The translations under genes were made by a program, and so were the position numbers. Source: Asaia bogorensis (GTDB lineage Bacteria > Pseudomonadota > Alphaproteobacteria > Acetobacterales > Acetobacteraceae). From it: DNA of 10,218 nt. Positions 1 to 7,488 of this stretch are shown one piece after another. The notes below the pieces were generated by a model that was not told the DNA's origin, searched no databases, and saw only the letters and a list, made by a program, of their open reading frames with translations. The stretch is taken from contig CAMCEP010000083.1 of the NCBI GenBank assembly GCA_945873675.1, positions 1 through 10,218 on the forward strand. The letters run 5' to 3'. The stretch's first letter is position 1. Each line of letters begins with the position of its first letter.

Positions 1-870
1 GGCTACACCCAGGATGCGCGGCTTGCCCCCTTCGCGGCGCGGGTGGCGCCTGTGCAGGTAAGTTATCTTGGCTATCCGGGCACAGTGGGTGCCAATTTCC
101 TGGATTACATTCTGGCGGATGCGACCGTACTGCCCCGTGATCAGCAGCCCTTCTATGATGAGAGGATTGTACATTTGCCCGATAGCTATCAGGCAAATGA
201 TGACCGCCGGGTGATCGCGCCCGCGACACCATCGCGCGCTGAGGCCGGGCTTCCGGTGGATGGGTTTGTTTATTGCTGCTTCAACAATGCCTATAAGATC
301 ACGCCGGAAGTCTTCGCATCCTGGATGCGTATTTTGGCGGCGGTGCCCGGTTCGGTGCTATGGCTGCTGGCGAATGAAGCCGAAGCCATGGAACGGCTGC
401 GCGCGGTCGCGGCAGGGCAGGGCGTGGATCCGGCGCGGCTGGTCTTCGGGTCTTCCTTGCCATCAGCCCAGCATCTGGCGCGGCATCGCTTGGCTGATCT
501 TTTCCTCGATACGCTTCCCTATAACGCTCATACCACGGCGAGTGATGCGCTCTGGGCCGGGCTGCCGATACTGACGCAAATGGGTAACGCCTTCGCAGGC
601 CGCGTGGCGGCAAGCCTGCTGAATGCCGTTGGCCTGCCGGAAATGATAACGCGCGATGCCGCAGCATATGAAGCGCTGGCCGTGGCACTTGGCCGCGACC
701 CCGCGCGCGCCGCCGCGCTGAAGGCGAAGCTTGCTACGGCCATTCCGACCGCGCCTTTGTTCAATACGCCGCGCTTCACGCGCCATCTGGAAGGCGCCTA
801 TCGCATGATGTGGCAGCGCCATGCCGCTGGCCTGCCGCCGGAAAGCTTTGCCGTGCCAGCCGAGGCATAG
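1..870 (+). CDS. SPINDLY-family O-GlcNAc transferase-like protein, C-terminal part (5' end outside window)
   Basis: The frame is open from the first base and encodes 289 residues ending in TAG, so the true start lies upstream. The sequence matches the catalytic C-terminal half of bacterial TPR/O-GlcNAc transferase (GT41, SPINDLY-like) proteins. Near the N-terminal end is GYTQDARLAPFAAR followed by PVQVSYLGYPGT; then a FNNAYKITPEVFASWMRIL block; and late a RHRLADLFLDTLPYNAHTTA segment followed by DALWAGLPILT, the UDP-sugar binding region of this family. The usual TPR repeats would lie upstream and are not visible. The family transfers a sugar from a UDP-sugar to protein Ser/Thr; the substrate here is unknown. 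One family position often occupied by Cys after LPILT is Gln here (LTQMGN), from memory. It is probably ordinary chromosomal flank beside the photosynthesis cluster. The next gene begins 9 bases after the stop, so the two may be co-transcribed. Confidence 0.9.
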   Translation, partial: GYTQDARLAPFAARVAPVQVSYLGYPGTVGANFLDYILADATVLPRDQQPFYDERIVHLPDSYQANDDRRVIAPATPSRAEAGLPVDGFVYCCFNNAYKITPEVFASWMRILAAVPGSVLWLLANEAEAMERLRAVAAGQGVDPARLVFGSSLPSAQHLARHRLADLFLDTLPYNAHTTASDALWAGLPILTQMGNAFAGRVAASLLNAVGLPEMITRDAAAYEALAVALGRDPARAAALKAKLATAIPTAPLFNTPRFTRHLEGAYRMMWQRHAAGLPPESFAVPAEA

Positions 871-879
871 GCGCGCCGC

Positions 880-1155
880 ATGCCGGATTTCGTTGCCTTT
901 TTCGCCTCAGGCCAAGTCGCCGATCTGATGGTGGCGGTGCTGCTGGCCGAGGCTTTGGCGCTGCTGGGTTTTTGGTGGCTGACGGGGCGCGGGCTGCGGC
1001 CGCAATCGGTGCTTGCCCTGGTGTTGCCGGGGGTGTTTTTCGCCCTGGCCTTGCGCGCGGCGTTGACGGGTGCCTGGTGGGGCTTTGTCTCCCTTGCGAT
1101 GACCGCCGCGTTTTTCGCCCATGCCTGGGATTTGTGGCGCCGCTGGCGAGATTGA
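880..1155 (+). CDS. Small predicted membrane protein, 91 aa, function unknown
   Basis: I do not recognise the family. The 91 residues are strongly hydrophobic and form about three membrane segments, roughly residues 13-34, 42-60 and 66-85, separated by short loops (TGRGLRPQ, TGA), and end in a basic tail (WRRWRD) expected to face the cytoplasm. No catalytic or metal-binding motif is visible. ATG is the only good start. It begins 9 bases after the preceding glycosyltransferase-like stop, with no strong Shine-Dalgarno, so translation is likely coupled to that gene. It is in the flank, not in any known bch/crt order. The long reverse-strand frame across it looks like a shadow, because this frame shows a clear membrane-protein pattern. 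Confidence 0.6.
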   Translation: MPDFVAFFASGQVADLMVAVLLAEALALLGFWWLTGRGLRPQSVLALVLPGVFFALALRAALTGAWWGFVSLAMTAAFFAHAWDLWRRWRD

Positions 1156-1169
1156 TCGCGATCGGTGAC

Positions 1170-1187
1170 TGTCAATTTTAATTGACA
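1170..1187. promoter_or_regulatory. Candidate PpsR/CrtJ operator (perfect palindrome)
   Basis: The 18-base sequence TGTCAATTTTAATTGACA is a near-perfect inverted repeat and an exact TGTC-N10-GACA match. The known PpsR/CrtJ recognition pattern is TGT-N12-ACA. A strict TGTC-N10-GACA is expected by chance about once per 65 kb, and a ppsR gene lies in the same window. The right half contains TTGACA (1182-1187), a possible -35 element for the gene at 1238. No convincing -10 was seen. Known PpsR operators overlap -35 elements in the same way. The site starts 14 bases after the stop of the small membrane protein and ends 50 bases before the next ATG. Binding itself is inference. Confidence 0.7.
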
Positions 1188-1224
1188 CATATGCGTGAAA
1201 AGGCGCAGCCTTCTGGCATGCTCT

Positions 1225-1230
1225 GGAGGG
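1225..1230 (+). promoter_or_regulatory. Strong ribosome binding site for the 131-aa gene
   Basis: GGAGGG lies 7 to 8 bases before the ATG at 1238. It fixes the start of the 131-residue gene and supports that frame over the long reverse-strand open frame crossing the same bases. Confidence 0.7.
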
Positions 1231-1237
1231 GGCCGCC

Positions 1238-1633
1238 ATGAATGGCACATCGCATCGCATCGCCTATGAGGCATTGAAAGCCAAGCTGGACGCCGCTGAG
1301 GCAGAAGGGGATGGCGCAGCGCTGGATCGCGCCATCGCCGCGCTTGATGCTTTTGTCGCAAACATCGCATCAGACCCGCGCCGCCTGCGCGCCATTGCGC
1401 TGGATAGTCCGGGGGCAGCGGCGGAAATTCAGGCGCGCGCGGCAGAGCTTTCCCTGCCGCGCCAGGTGCTTGACCCCAGCTTTGATCCAAGCTTTGCGCG
1501 GCTTTGGGTGGCCAGTCTGGATGACAACGCCATTGCAATGGTACATCGCGTGATGGCGGAAGAATTGCGCCGGCGCGATGGTGAAATCGCCGCGCCGCGC
1601 CGCCTAGGTGCCATGGCTGGAGTGGGCAGCTAA
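1238..1633 (+). CDS. Hypothetical protein, 131 aa, downstream of a PpsR-like site
   Basis: I do not recognise the family. The protein is soluble with no signal peptide or membrane segment and is mostly helical: residues about 5-45 look like two amphipathic helices rich in Ala, Glu, Asp and Leu (KAKLDAAEAEGD, ALDRAIAALDAFVANI). A segment DPRRLRAIALDSPGAAAE follows, then a region with a repeated small motif (LDPSFDPSFARLW), and a charged C-terminal helix (HRVMAEELRRRDGEI). No catalytic motif is visible. The ATG has a strong GGAGG site. The gene is monocistronic as far as visible and converges on hemC with only 17 bases between stops. The TGTC-N10-GACA palindrome 50 bases upstream suggests repression by PpsR, so a role linked to photosynthesis or pigment synthesis is possible. 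That is inference from context only. Confidence 0.75.
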   Translation: MNGTSHRIAYEALKAKLDAAEAEGDGAALDRAIAALDAFVANIASDPRRLRAIALDSPGAAAEIQARAAELSLPRQVLDPSFDPSFARLWVASLDDNAIAMVHRVMAEELRRRDGEIAAPRRLGAMAGVGS

Positions 1634-1650
1634 GCCTCCTCGCTTAGCCC

Positions 1651-2601
1651 TTAGCCAAAAATATCCGCAGGGCTTTCGCGCTTCAGCGCGGCGGCAAGGT
1701 CGCGCCCAAGCTGAGGGCCATCCTTCGCCGTGGCCTCGCCCATGTTGCGCCTGAGGAAACTGCCATCGGCGCGCGCGACAAGCCCATGCAGGCGGACCCG
1801 CCCATTTGGCAGCAGCGTCGCATGCGCGCCAATCGGCGTGCGGCAGGAACCATCCAGCGCGCCGAGCAAGGCGCGTTCGGCATCCGCCACCAGACGGCTT
1901 GGCGCGTGTTCAATGCGGGCGAGGTGCGCCAGCGTGGCCGCATCATCCGCACGCGCCGTGATACCGACAATGCCCTGACAGGCAGCGGGCAGCATGGCAT
2001 CGGCTTCCAGCACCACTTGCGCGCGATCCGCCATGCCAAGCCGCTTCAAGCCGGCAAGCGCTAGTAGGGAGCAGGTAAAATCACCCGCCGCGACTCGCCC
2101 AAGCCGTGTCTGCACATTGCCGCGAATGATATCCACGCGGAGATCAGGCCTGCGATGCAGCAATTGCGCTTGCCGACGCACGGAAGCCGTGCCGACCAAG
2201 GCGCCCTGGGGCAAGACCGCGAGCGGATCATCCGTGCTAGCCGCACCGCATCCAGCACCCAGGATCAGCGCATCACGCGGGTCTTCGCGTTCCAGCACGC
2301 AGGCCAGCACAATGCCCGGCGGCAATTCGGTTTCCAGATCCTTGAGGCTATGCACCGCGACATCAATGCGCCGATCGGCCAGTGCTTCGTGGATTTCCTT
2401 GGCGAAAAGCCCCTTGCCGCCAATATCGGCCAGGCGCTTATCCTGCACCTTGTCGCCCGATGTTGCGATGATGTGTTCTTCCAGCGCGCCATCTTCAGCG
2501 AGCGCCGGGATGGCCGCGCGTGCGACTGAAGCGAAATGCCGCGCTTGCCAAAGTGCCAACGGAGAACCGCGCGTGCCAATGCGCATGGGCTGAGACGCCA
2601 T
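1651..2601 (-). CDS. hemC: Hydroxymethylbilane synthase (porphobilinogen deaminase)
   Basis: This cytoplasmic enzyme joins four porphobilinogen molecules into hydroxymethylbilane, an early step shared by heme, B12 and bacteriochlorophyll synthesis. The 316 residues match the full family length. Visible hallmarks: MRIGTRGSPLALWQA at 6-20, IGGKGLFAKEI at 60-70, HSLKD with the catalytic Asp at about 88, the RRQAQL and IIRGNVQTRL arginine-rich blocks at 142-167 that hold the growing chain, and LDGSC with Cys253, the attachment point of the dipyrromethane cofactor. ATG at 2601 is preceded by AAGG about 10 bases away; Met6 is a possible later start. It begins 23 bases after bchP, so it is probably the last gene of the aerR-to-hemC operon. 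A hemC at this place is unusual compared with Rhodobacter clusters, where idi follows bchP. Whether this is the only hemC in the genome cannot be told. Confidence 0.95.
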   Translation of the reverse strand: MASQPMRIGTRGSPLALWQARHFASVARAAIPALAEDGALEEHIIATSGDKVQDKRLADIGGKGLFAKEIHEALADRRIDVAVHSLKDLETELPPGIVLACVLEREDPRDALILGAGCGAASTDDPLAVLPQGALVGTASVRRQAQLLHRRPDLRVDIIRGNVQTRLGRVAAGDFTCSLLALAGLKRLGMADRAQVVLEADAMLPAACQGIVGITARADDAATLAHLARIEHAPSRLVADAERALLGALDGSCRTPIGAHATLLPNGRVRLHGLVARADGSFLRRNMGEATAKDGPQLGRDLAAALKRESPADIFG

Positions 2602-2624
2602 TCCTCAAAAACCTTATATGTTGA

Positions 2625-3812
2625 TCAGGCCCTCGCAAGGCCAAAGAGATGCGCCAAATCCTTGAAGAAAATTCGCACATGCGCAAGGGGATCGCGCCGG
2701 ACTAATTCCTTGTTCATGTAGGATTCCCAAGTCAGGCGCTGCACATCCTTATCTGCGCAGATGGAGACAAACTTCTCCCGCCTTTTGTCGGACGAATACC
2801 AGAAATACTGCATGATGCCGAGCACCCAGAACACCCGGCCATGCGCCTTCATGAAGCGCTTGCGTGCACCGGCGAGCGCACGTGCATCGCCGGTCTTCAG
2901 GAATTCCTCGGCGGCATCAGCGGCCAACCTGCCGCCATACATGGCGTAGTAAATGCCCTCACCAGAAGCAGGCGCCACCACGCCAGCCGCATCACCCGCC
3001 AGAATCACATCGCGGCCATTATCCCAGCGCTTGAGCGGCTTCAGGGGAATGGGCGCGCCTTCGCGCCTGATCGTCTCCGCGTTTGTAAGGCCAATATCGC
3101 GGCGGAGTTCAGCAACCGAACCACGCAGCGAAAAGCCCTTTTGCATGGAACCCGTGCCGATGCTGGTTGTGTCGCCATGCGGGAAGATCCATGCGTAGAA
3201 ATCAGGCGAAAGCTTGCCTTGGTAATAGACATCGCAGCGCTTGGCGTCGAAATCAGCGGACCCACCATTCGGCGGAGAACGGACGATTTCATGATAGGCG
3301 AAAACGCAGCGCACCTTATCCCCACCCGGTACTTCCTGCTTTGCCACCTGGGAACGCGCGCCATCGGCGCCAATCACCAAGCGTGCGCGGGCAGCAACCG
3401 CTGCGCCATCCTTAGATTCCCAGTGAACAATGGCGGTGCCATCGGCATCACGCGTGATGCGATCATAAGAACCCGTCTCGCGCTCTGCGCCGGCATGGGC
3501 AGCACGTTCGCGCAGCCATTCGTCGAAATCCGCGCGATCCACCATGCCGACAAAGCCGCCATCAATTGGCATATCCACAGCCTTGGCGCTGGGGGAGACC
3601 ATGCGGGCGGAATTGATCTTGGCGACCAGCAGTTCATCCGGAATGGCGAAATCACGAATGAGGCGCGGTGGAATGGCGCCACCACAGGGCTTGATGCGCC
3701 CGGCGCGATCCAGCAGCAAAACATTACGCCCCCGGCGGGCCAGATCATCGGCAGCGGTGGCCCCTGATGGCCCGCCCCCCACCACGATGACATCATATGT
3801 TTGCATGGCCAT
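2625..3812 (-). CDS. bchP: Geranylgeranyl diphosphate/bacteriochlorophyll reductase BchP
   Basis: BchP is an FAD enzyme that reduces the geranylgeranyl tail of bacteriochlorophyll (or its diphosphate precursor) to phytyl using NADPH, at the membrane. The 395 residues fit the family. An N-terminal dinucleotide fold is clear (DVIVVGGGPSGATAADDLAR, residues 7-26), followed by KPCGGAIP (41-48), VIGADGARS (146-154), and the second FAD motif ILAGDAAGVVAPASGEGI (270-287) with Gly273-Asp274. The gene follows the PucC-like gene with 5 bases between them. The site AAGGGGA touches the first ATG (3812) but sits about 7 bases before the ATG of Met3 (3806), so translation more likely starts at Met3. Position downstream of bchG and the PucC-like gene is the classical PGC order. 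Confidence 0.96.
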   Translation of the reverse strand: MAMQTYDVIVVGGGPSGATAADDLARRGRNVLLLDRAGRIKPCGGAIPPRLIRDFAIPDELLVAKINSARMVSPSAKAVDMPIDGGFVGMVDRADFDEWLRERAAHAGAERETGSYDRITRDADGTAIVHWESKDGAAVAARARLVIGADGARSQVAKQEVPGGDKVRCVFAYHEIVRSPPNGGSADFDAKRCDVYYQGKLSPDFYAWIFPHGDTTSIGTGSMQKGFSLRGSVAELRRDIGLTNAETIRREGAPIPLKPLKRWDNGRDVILAGDAAGVVAPASGEGIYYAMYGGRLAADAAEEFLKTGDARALAGARKRFMKAHGRVFWVLGIMQYFWYSSDKRREKFVSICADKDVQRLTWESYMNKELVRRDPLAHVRIFFKDLAHLFGLARA

Positions 3813-3817
3813 TCCCC

Positions 3818-5140
3818 TTACCTCGCCGGCACCATTGGGCCGAAGCCGCCGGTCTTGCTGATTTTTGGTCGATTGATGCGTGCCGCCAGCATGGCGGAAG
3901 CGATGAACAGCGCGGCATCCAGAATGAAGACTGCCGCATAGGCTGCTTCAACATGGCCAAGCGCCAACCGCGCGAGATCAACTGCCGCCGCACCGGCAAG
4001 CCCGCCAAGCCCAAAAGCCACGGCCTGCGCCGCGCCCCAAAGCCCCATGCGCGTGCCTTCGCGCGATTCATGCCCGCGCGCGACCATTTGCATCATTGAA
4101 GCAATCGCAGCAGCTGCGAAAACACCATTCGCGACGCCAAGCGCGAAGAAGCTGGTCTTGAGCGGCCAAGCCGTGCCGAATTGCCCGGCGATCGAAAGCG
4201 CCAGCATCATGGCAGCAGACGCCAAGCATCCCGTAATGGTCCAGAAGCGAAGCGTGCCCGCCCAGCGCCCGCCGCGCAGGCTGCCAATCAGCGCAATGGA
4301 AATCATGCCGACCAGAACGCCCGCATGTTGCAGCGATGAAATGCGCGTGGTTTCACCCAGGCTGCGGCTGAAAACTGCGCCGGCGAAAGGCTCCAGGATC
4401 AGATCCTGCGCGCTATAGGCAAGCATGGAGACAAAGATAAAAATGGTGAAGCGCCGTGCCTCCGGTTCTGCCCAAACTTCTCGGAGTGCTTGGCGAAAGG
4501 GCGGCTTCGCGGCATCGCTTGCTTCCGGGCGCGCGGCGCGCGGGCCTTCCATGCCCCACACCGCGAGTGTCGCCAGCGTGAAGGCAATGGCGGAAACGCC
4601 TGCCGCTACCGCAACCAGACGCATGGGCGAATAGGGATCAAGCAAGCGCCCCGCAATGGCGGTGGTAATTACAAAGCCCGCAATCATCATGATCCAGACA
4701 AGGGATGCCGCCGCCGCACGGCGCGCGGGCGCGGTGCGTGCGGCTAGCAGAACGAGCAGCGATGTGCCGGCCGCGCCGACGCCTGCGCCAATCAGCAAAA
4801 ACGCCAAAACGGCCAGTGCAATGCCGGCCCAAAGCGATTCTGCCATCAGCGCCGTGCCCGCCGCGGCCAAAACACCGCCCAAAGCCAGCACGGCCATGCC
4901 GCCAATGATCCAAGGCGTGCGCCGCCCACCCATATCAGAGCCATAACCCATGCGCGGGCGCAGCATTTGCAGCGCGTAATGTAGCCCAACCAGGATCCCC
5001 GGCAGGGTCGCCGGCAAGGCAAGTTCCACCACCATCACGCGATTGAGCGCGGAGGTTGTCAGCACCACAATCGCGCCGAGTGCGGTTTGCACCAATCCCA
5101 GACGGATAATGCCAAGCCAGCCAAGCGGGGCGGGGTTCAT
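3818..5140 (-). CDS. PucC/LhaA-family MFS protein (Bch2-type)
   Basis: This is a 440-residue membrane protein of the bacteriochlorophyll-delivery branch of the major facilitator superfamily (PucC, LhaA, Bch2). About 12 hydrophobic segments are visible. After the second segment comes the typical LRPRMGYGSDMGGRRTPWII region (residues 60-79), equivalent to the conserved MFS loop. Members help assemble light-harvesting complexes, probably by handling bacteriochlorophyll at the inner membrane; the exact reaction is not settled. The gene lies between bchG and bchP, the place of orf428/bch2 in Rhodobacter, which favours the Bch2 subgroup over PucC (linked to puc genes) or LhaA (near puh genes). Its ATG overlaps the bchG stop (ATGA), indicating translational coupling. 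The long + strand frames across it are shadows. Confidence 0.9.
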   Translation of the reverse strand: MNPAPLGWLGIIRLGLVQTALGAIVVLTTSALNRVMVVELALPATLPGILVGLHYALQMLRPRMGYGSDMGGRRTPWIIGGMAVLALGGVLAAAGTALMAESLWAGIALAVLAFLLIGAGVGAAGTSLLVLLAARTAPARRAAAASLVWIMMIAGFVITTAIAGRLLDPYSPMRLVAVAAGVSAIAFTLATLAVWGMEGPRAARPEASDAAKPPFRQALREVWAEPEARRFTIFIFVSMLAYSAQDLILEPFAGAVFSRSLGETTRISSLQHAGVLVGMISIALIGSLRGGRWAGTLRFWTITGCLASAAMMLALSIAGQFGTAWPLKTSFFALGVANGVFAAAAIASMMQMVARGHESREGTRMGLWGAAQAVAFGLGGLAGAAAVDLARLALGHVEAAYAAVFILDAALFIASAMLAARINRPKISKTGGFGPMVPAR

Positions 5141-6057
5141 GCGGAACCTCCTGTCAAAGCGGCCAACGCAAACGCGCTGATCAGCATGCCAATCACGTAA
5201 AGCAGAACGCCGGTGCCATTATACCAGGGCGCCAATGCGCGCGGATCGCTCAACATCCGCCGCATCAGGCCAAGCTGGATCAGGAGCGAAAGCGCAACCG
5301 CCGCTGCGTGCCACGGCGCATCCCAGGCCGCGAGAAGTGCCACCACAATAATCTGTGGCAGCGCCATAAAAATACAGGCGACCAGACCAGCGCGTTCCGC
5401 GCCCAATTGTACGGGCAGAGAAAGCACGCCCATGCGGCGATCACCTTCAATCGCCTTGAAGTCATTCAACGTCATGATGCCATGCGCACCAAGGCCATAA
5501 AGCAGCGCCACCAGCAGCACGCGCCAATCTGGCGCGCCGCCAGACATGATCGCTGCCGCCGTCACCCAAGGCAGGGTTTCATAGGCCAAGCCACAGGCCA
5601 GATTGCCCCACCAGCCATTCGCCTTCAGCCGAAATGGCGGCGCGCTATAGGCCCAGGCGAGGGCGATGGCGATGATCGTGGCGCCAAAGCCCCAAGCGCC
5701 GAGCGGTAGCGCCGCCAATAGCGAAAGCGCTGTCCAGAACAGCGCAATATACAAACCCCAGCGCCCCGGAATGCGCCCCGATGGAATCGGGCGATTCGGT
5801 TCATTGATGGAATCGACATGGCGATCATACCAATCATTCGCCGCCTGACTCATGGCGCATACCAAAGGCCCGGCCAACACCACGCCAAGCAATGCCAAAG
5901 GCCAATGTTCGGCAAAGCCGCCATGGGCGGAAGCAACGCCGCAGCCAAAGGCCCACATGGGCGGAAACCAGGTGATAGGCTTCAATAATTCCAGAACCGC
6001 GGATGGCTTCAGCCGCGGGGCAGGGGCGGTCGCCGCTGATGCAACGGGGGCCGCCAT
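5137..6057 (-). CDS. bchG: Bacteriochlorophyll synthase (prenyltransferase) BchG
   Basis: BchG esterifies bacteriochlorophyllide a with geranylgeranyl (or phytyl) diphosphate, the last building step before tail reduction by BchP. The 306 residues form a UbiA-family membrane enzyme with about nine hydrophobic segments. The first Asp-rich motif is ANDWYDRHVD (residues 73-82: N74, D75, D78, D82), followed by SINEPNRPIPSGRIP (83-97), both diagnostic for chlorophyll synthases. The second motif is LNDFKAIEGDRRMG (197-210: D199, E204, D206), which binds the diphosphate through Mg2+. ATG at 6057 follows the ppsR stop by 9 bases, and the AAGG overlapping the ppsR stop codon serves as ribosome site. 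The 3' end overlaps the PucC-like gene by four bases. Substrate preference cannot be read from sequence alone. Confidence 0.97.
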   Translation of the reverse strand: MAAPVASAATAPAPRLKPSAVLELLKPITWFPPMWAFGCGVASAHGGFAEHWPLALLGVVLAGPLVCAMSQAANDWYDRHVDSINEPNRPIPSGRIPGRWGLYIALFWTALSLLAALPLGAWGFGATIIAIALAWAYSAPPFRLKANGWWGNLACGLAYETLPWVTAAAIMSGGAPDWRVLLVALLYGLGAHGIMTLNDFKAIEGDRRMGVLSLPVQLGAERAGLVACIFMALPQIIVVALLAAWDAPWHAAAVALSLLIQLGLMRRMLSDPRALAPWYNGTGVLLYVIGMLISAFALAALTGGSA

Positions 6058-6066
6058 CGCGCTGCC

Positions 6067-7488
6067 TTACCCTTGCTCGCCGCTATCGGCGCCCAGATCA
6101 CCAAGCCCGTAGCGATGCAATTTTACATAAAGGCTTTGCCGGCTCAGCCCGAGCATTTCCGCCGCGGAAGCGCGATTATCGCCCGAAAGCTGCAAGGCAG
6201 CTTCAATGCACAGGCGCTCAATCGCATCTGTCGCATCGCGCACAAGGTCCTTGAGCGGCACGCGCCCGATCAATTCCGTGAGCTGTTCAACGGAACGCGT
6301 GGCATGCGCCCCAGTTTGGCGCGGTTCCGCAACACGTGCGCCAATATCGCGGATCGAAAAGCCAAAAACCTCCTGCCCGCCATGCGTCACGGTAACGGCG
6401 GAGACTTCCACCTCAACCCGCGCACCCATCGCGCCGCGCAGCGTGGTATTATAAAGTCTGACCGTACCGCGATTGCGAAGGTTGGAGAGCAGGACTTCAA
6501 TTTCGATGCCCTGACCGCCCAGCCAGCGTTCCAGCGATTCGCCGCGCACCTGTTCTTCCGAACCCAGCTCGGCCAGGTCCAGAAAGGCGCCATTGGCGGA
6601 AATCACCAAGCCATTCTGATCCGTGATCACAAAGGCATCGGGCAGGTTTTCCGCCACTTTCAGCATCTGCGCCTTGGCGGTGGAAAGACCCGCCGGCTGT
6701 TCACCACCCGCGAGAGATAGCCGCACCAGCAATACGGAAGCACCATCCTGCCTGAAGCTGGTGGCGGCGATGGTCACTTGCCGCCCGGAATCGGCAAGCT
6801 GCGCGCCCACTTCATCACCGCGGCCCGCAATGCGCACAGAAGCCAGCAGGGATTGCACCGCCTGGCGGCTTTCTGCGCCAAAGGCATCCATCAAGGGGCG
6901 GCCGATCACGCGGCGGGAATGCCGGCCGAAAAGTTGCTCAGCGGCCGGGTTCGCTTCCGTCACGCGCCCCGTCGCACCATCCACAATCAGCGTCGCATCG
7001 GCGGAAAGCTGAAACAGCAGACGATAGCGCGTTTCCGCCTGCCGGAGCTTCGCATAATCGCGTTCCATGGATTGCTGAGTTTCCAGCAATCTCTGTTGCA
7101 GGCGCGATTGCGCGCTAAGGTCGCGGCCAAATACCACGCGCCGATTCCCGCGCTGCAAGGGAACAGCGGCGAAAAGCAGCGGCACGCATTCACCACCTTC
7201 GGCCACCTGATTGATGCTGCGCCATTTCGCTTCGCTGGGCGCGCCGCTCAATAGCGCTTCCACCTTGGGGCGGCTTTCCGTGGTGACGGTTTCCGCCCAG
7301 GGGCGCCCAAGCCAAGCCTGATGCCCACCCAATGCCTTGGATAATTCCTGATTGCTAAAAGCGATATCGCGAATGACGCCCTGTTCATCCACAACCAAAG
7401 CCATATCTGCCGCCGCCGAGACCAAAGAGGCCGCGGCATCGGCGTCCAAATCTCCGAGCGATTTGCGAGGGGCGAGGAATGTCTTCAC
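6067..7488 (-). CDS. ppsR: PpsR/CrtJ-type repressor of photosynthesis genes
   Basis: PpsR represses bch, crt and puc genes under oxygen or light by binding TGT-N12-ACA sites as a tetramer. The 473 residues show an N-terminal PAS-like domain (about 18-125), a glutamine-rich linker helix (128-158), PAS1 (about 155-260), PAS2 (about 275-385) and a Fis-type helix-turn-helix at the C-terminus (about 424-461; DNRASAAEMLGLSRQSLYVK is the recognition region). There are only two cysteines, C101 and C427. C427 sits at the start of the HTH helix where the redox cysteine of R. sphaeroides PpsR (C424) lies. The GASVLLVRLSL stretch (249-259) aligns from memory with the region holding Cys251 there, with Val255 in the Cys position. 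The start is GTG at 7488; the next in-frame stop upstream is close and no other start codon lies between. It sits between aerR and bchG as in Rhodobacter. Confidence 0.95.
   Translation of the reverse strand: MKTFLAPRKSLGDLDADAAASLVSAAADMALVVDEQGVIRDIAFSNQELSKALGGHQAWLGRPWAETVTTESRPKVEALLSGAPSEAKWRSINQVAEGGECVPLLFAAVPLQRGNRRVVFGRDLSAQSRLQQRLLETQQSMERDYAKLRQAETRYRLLFQLSADATLIVDGATGRVTEANPAAEQLFGRHSRRVIGRPLMDAFGAESRQAVQSLLASVRIAGRGDEVGAQLADSGRQVTIAATSFRQDGASVLLVRLSLAGGEQPAGLSTAKAQMLKVAENLPDAFVITDQNGLVISANGAFLDLAELGSEEQVRGESLERWLGGQGIEIEVLLSNLRNRGTVRLYNTTLRGAMGARVEVEVSAVTVTHGGQEVFGFSIRDIGARVAEPRQTGAHATRSVEQLTELIGRVPLKDLVRDATDAIERLCIEAALQLSGDNRASAAEMLGLSRQSLYVKLHRYGLGDLGADSGEQG

Noticed and set aside
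1152..1165. FNR-like box TTGAT-CGCG-ATCGG beside the perfect PpsR-like palindrome
   Set aside because: It matches eight of ten fixed positions but the right half ends GG rather than AA, and part of it lies within the end of the preceding gene. Too weak to call without conservation.
798..1538. 246-codon reverse-strand open frame across the two small hypothetical genes
   Set aside because: Composition is Arg/Pro/Ala-rich without domain pattern, and it has no upstream partner. The forward frames have a good ribosome site (131-aa gene) or clear membrane pattern (91-aa gene).
1631..1646. Hairpin TAAGC / GCTTA between the convergent 131-aa gene and hemC as a terminator
   Set aside because: The stem is five base pairs, rich in A/T, and has no following T run in either direction. 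It is not convincing as a terminator.
2841..3767. 308-codon forward frame antisense to bchP
   Set aside because: It is a high-GC shadow. bchP on the other strand has full FAD motifs and family length.
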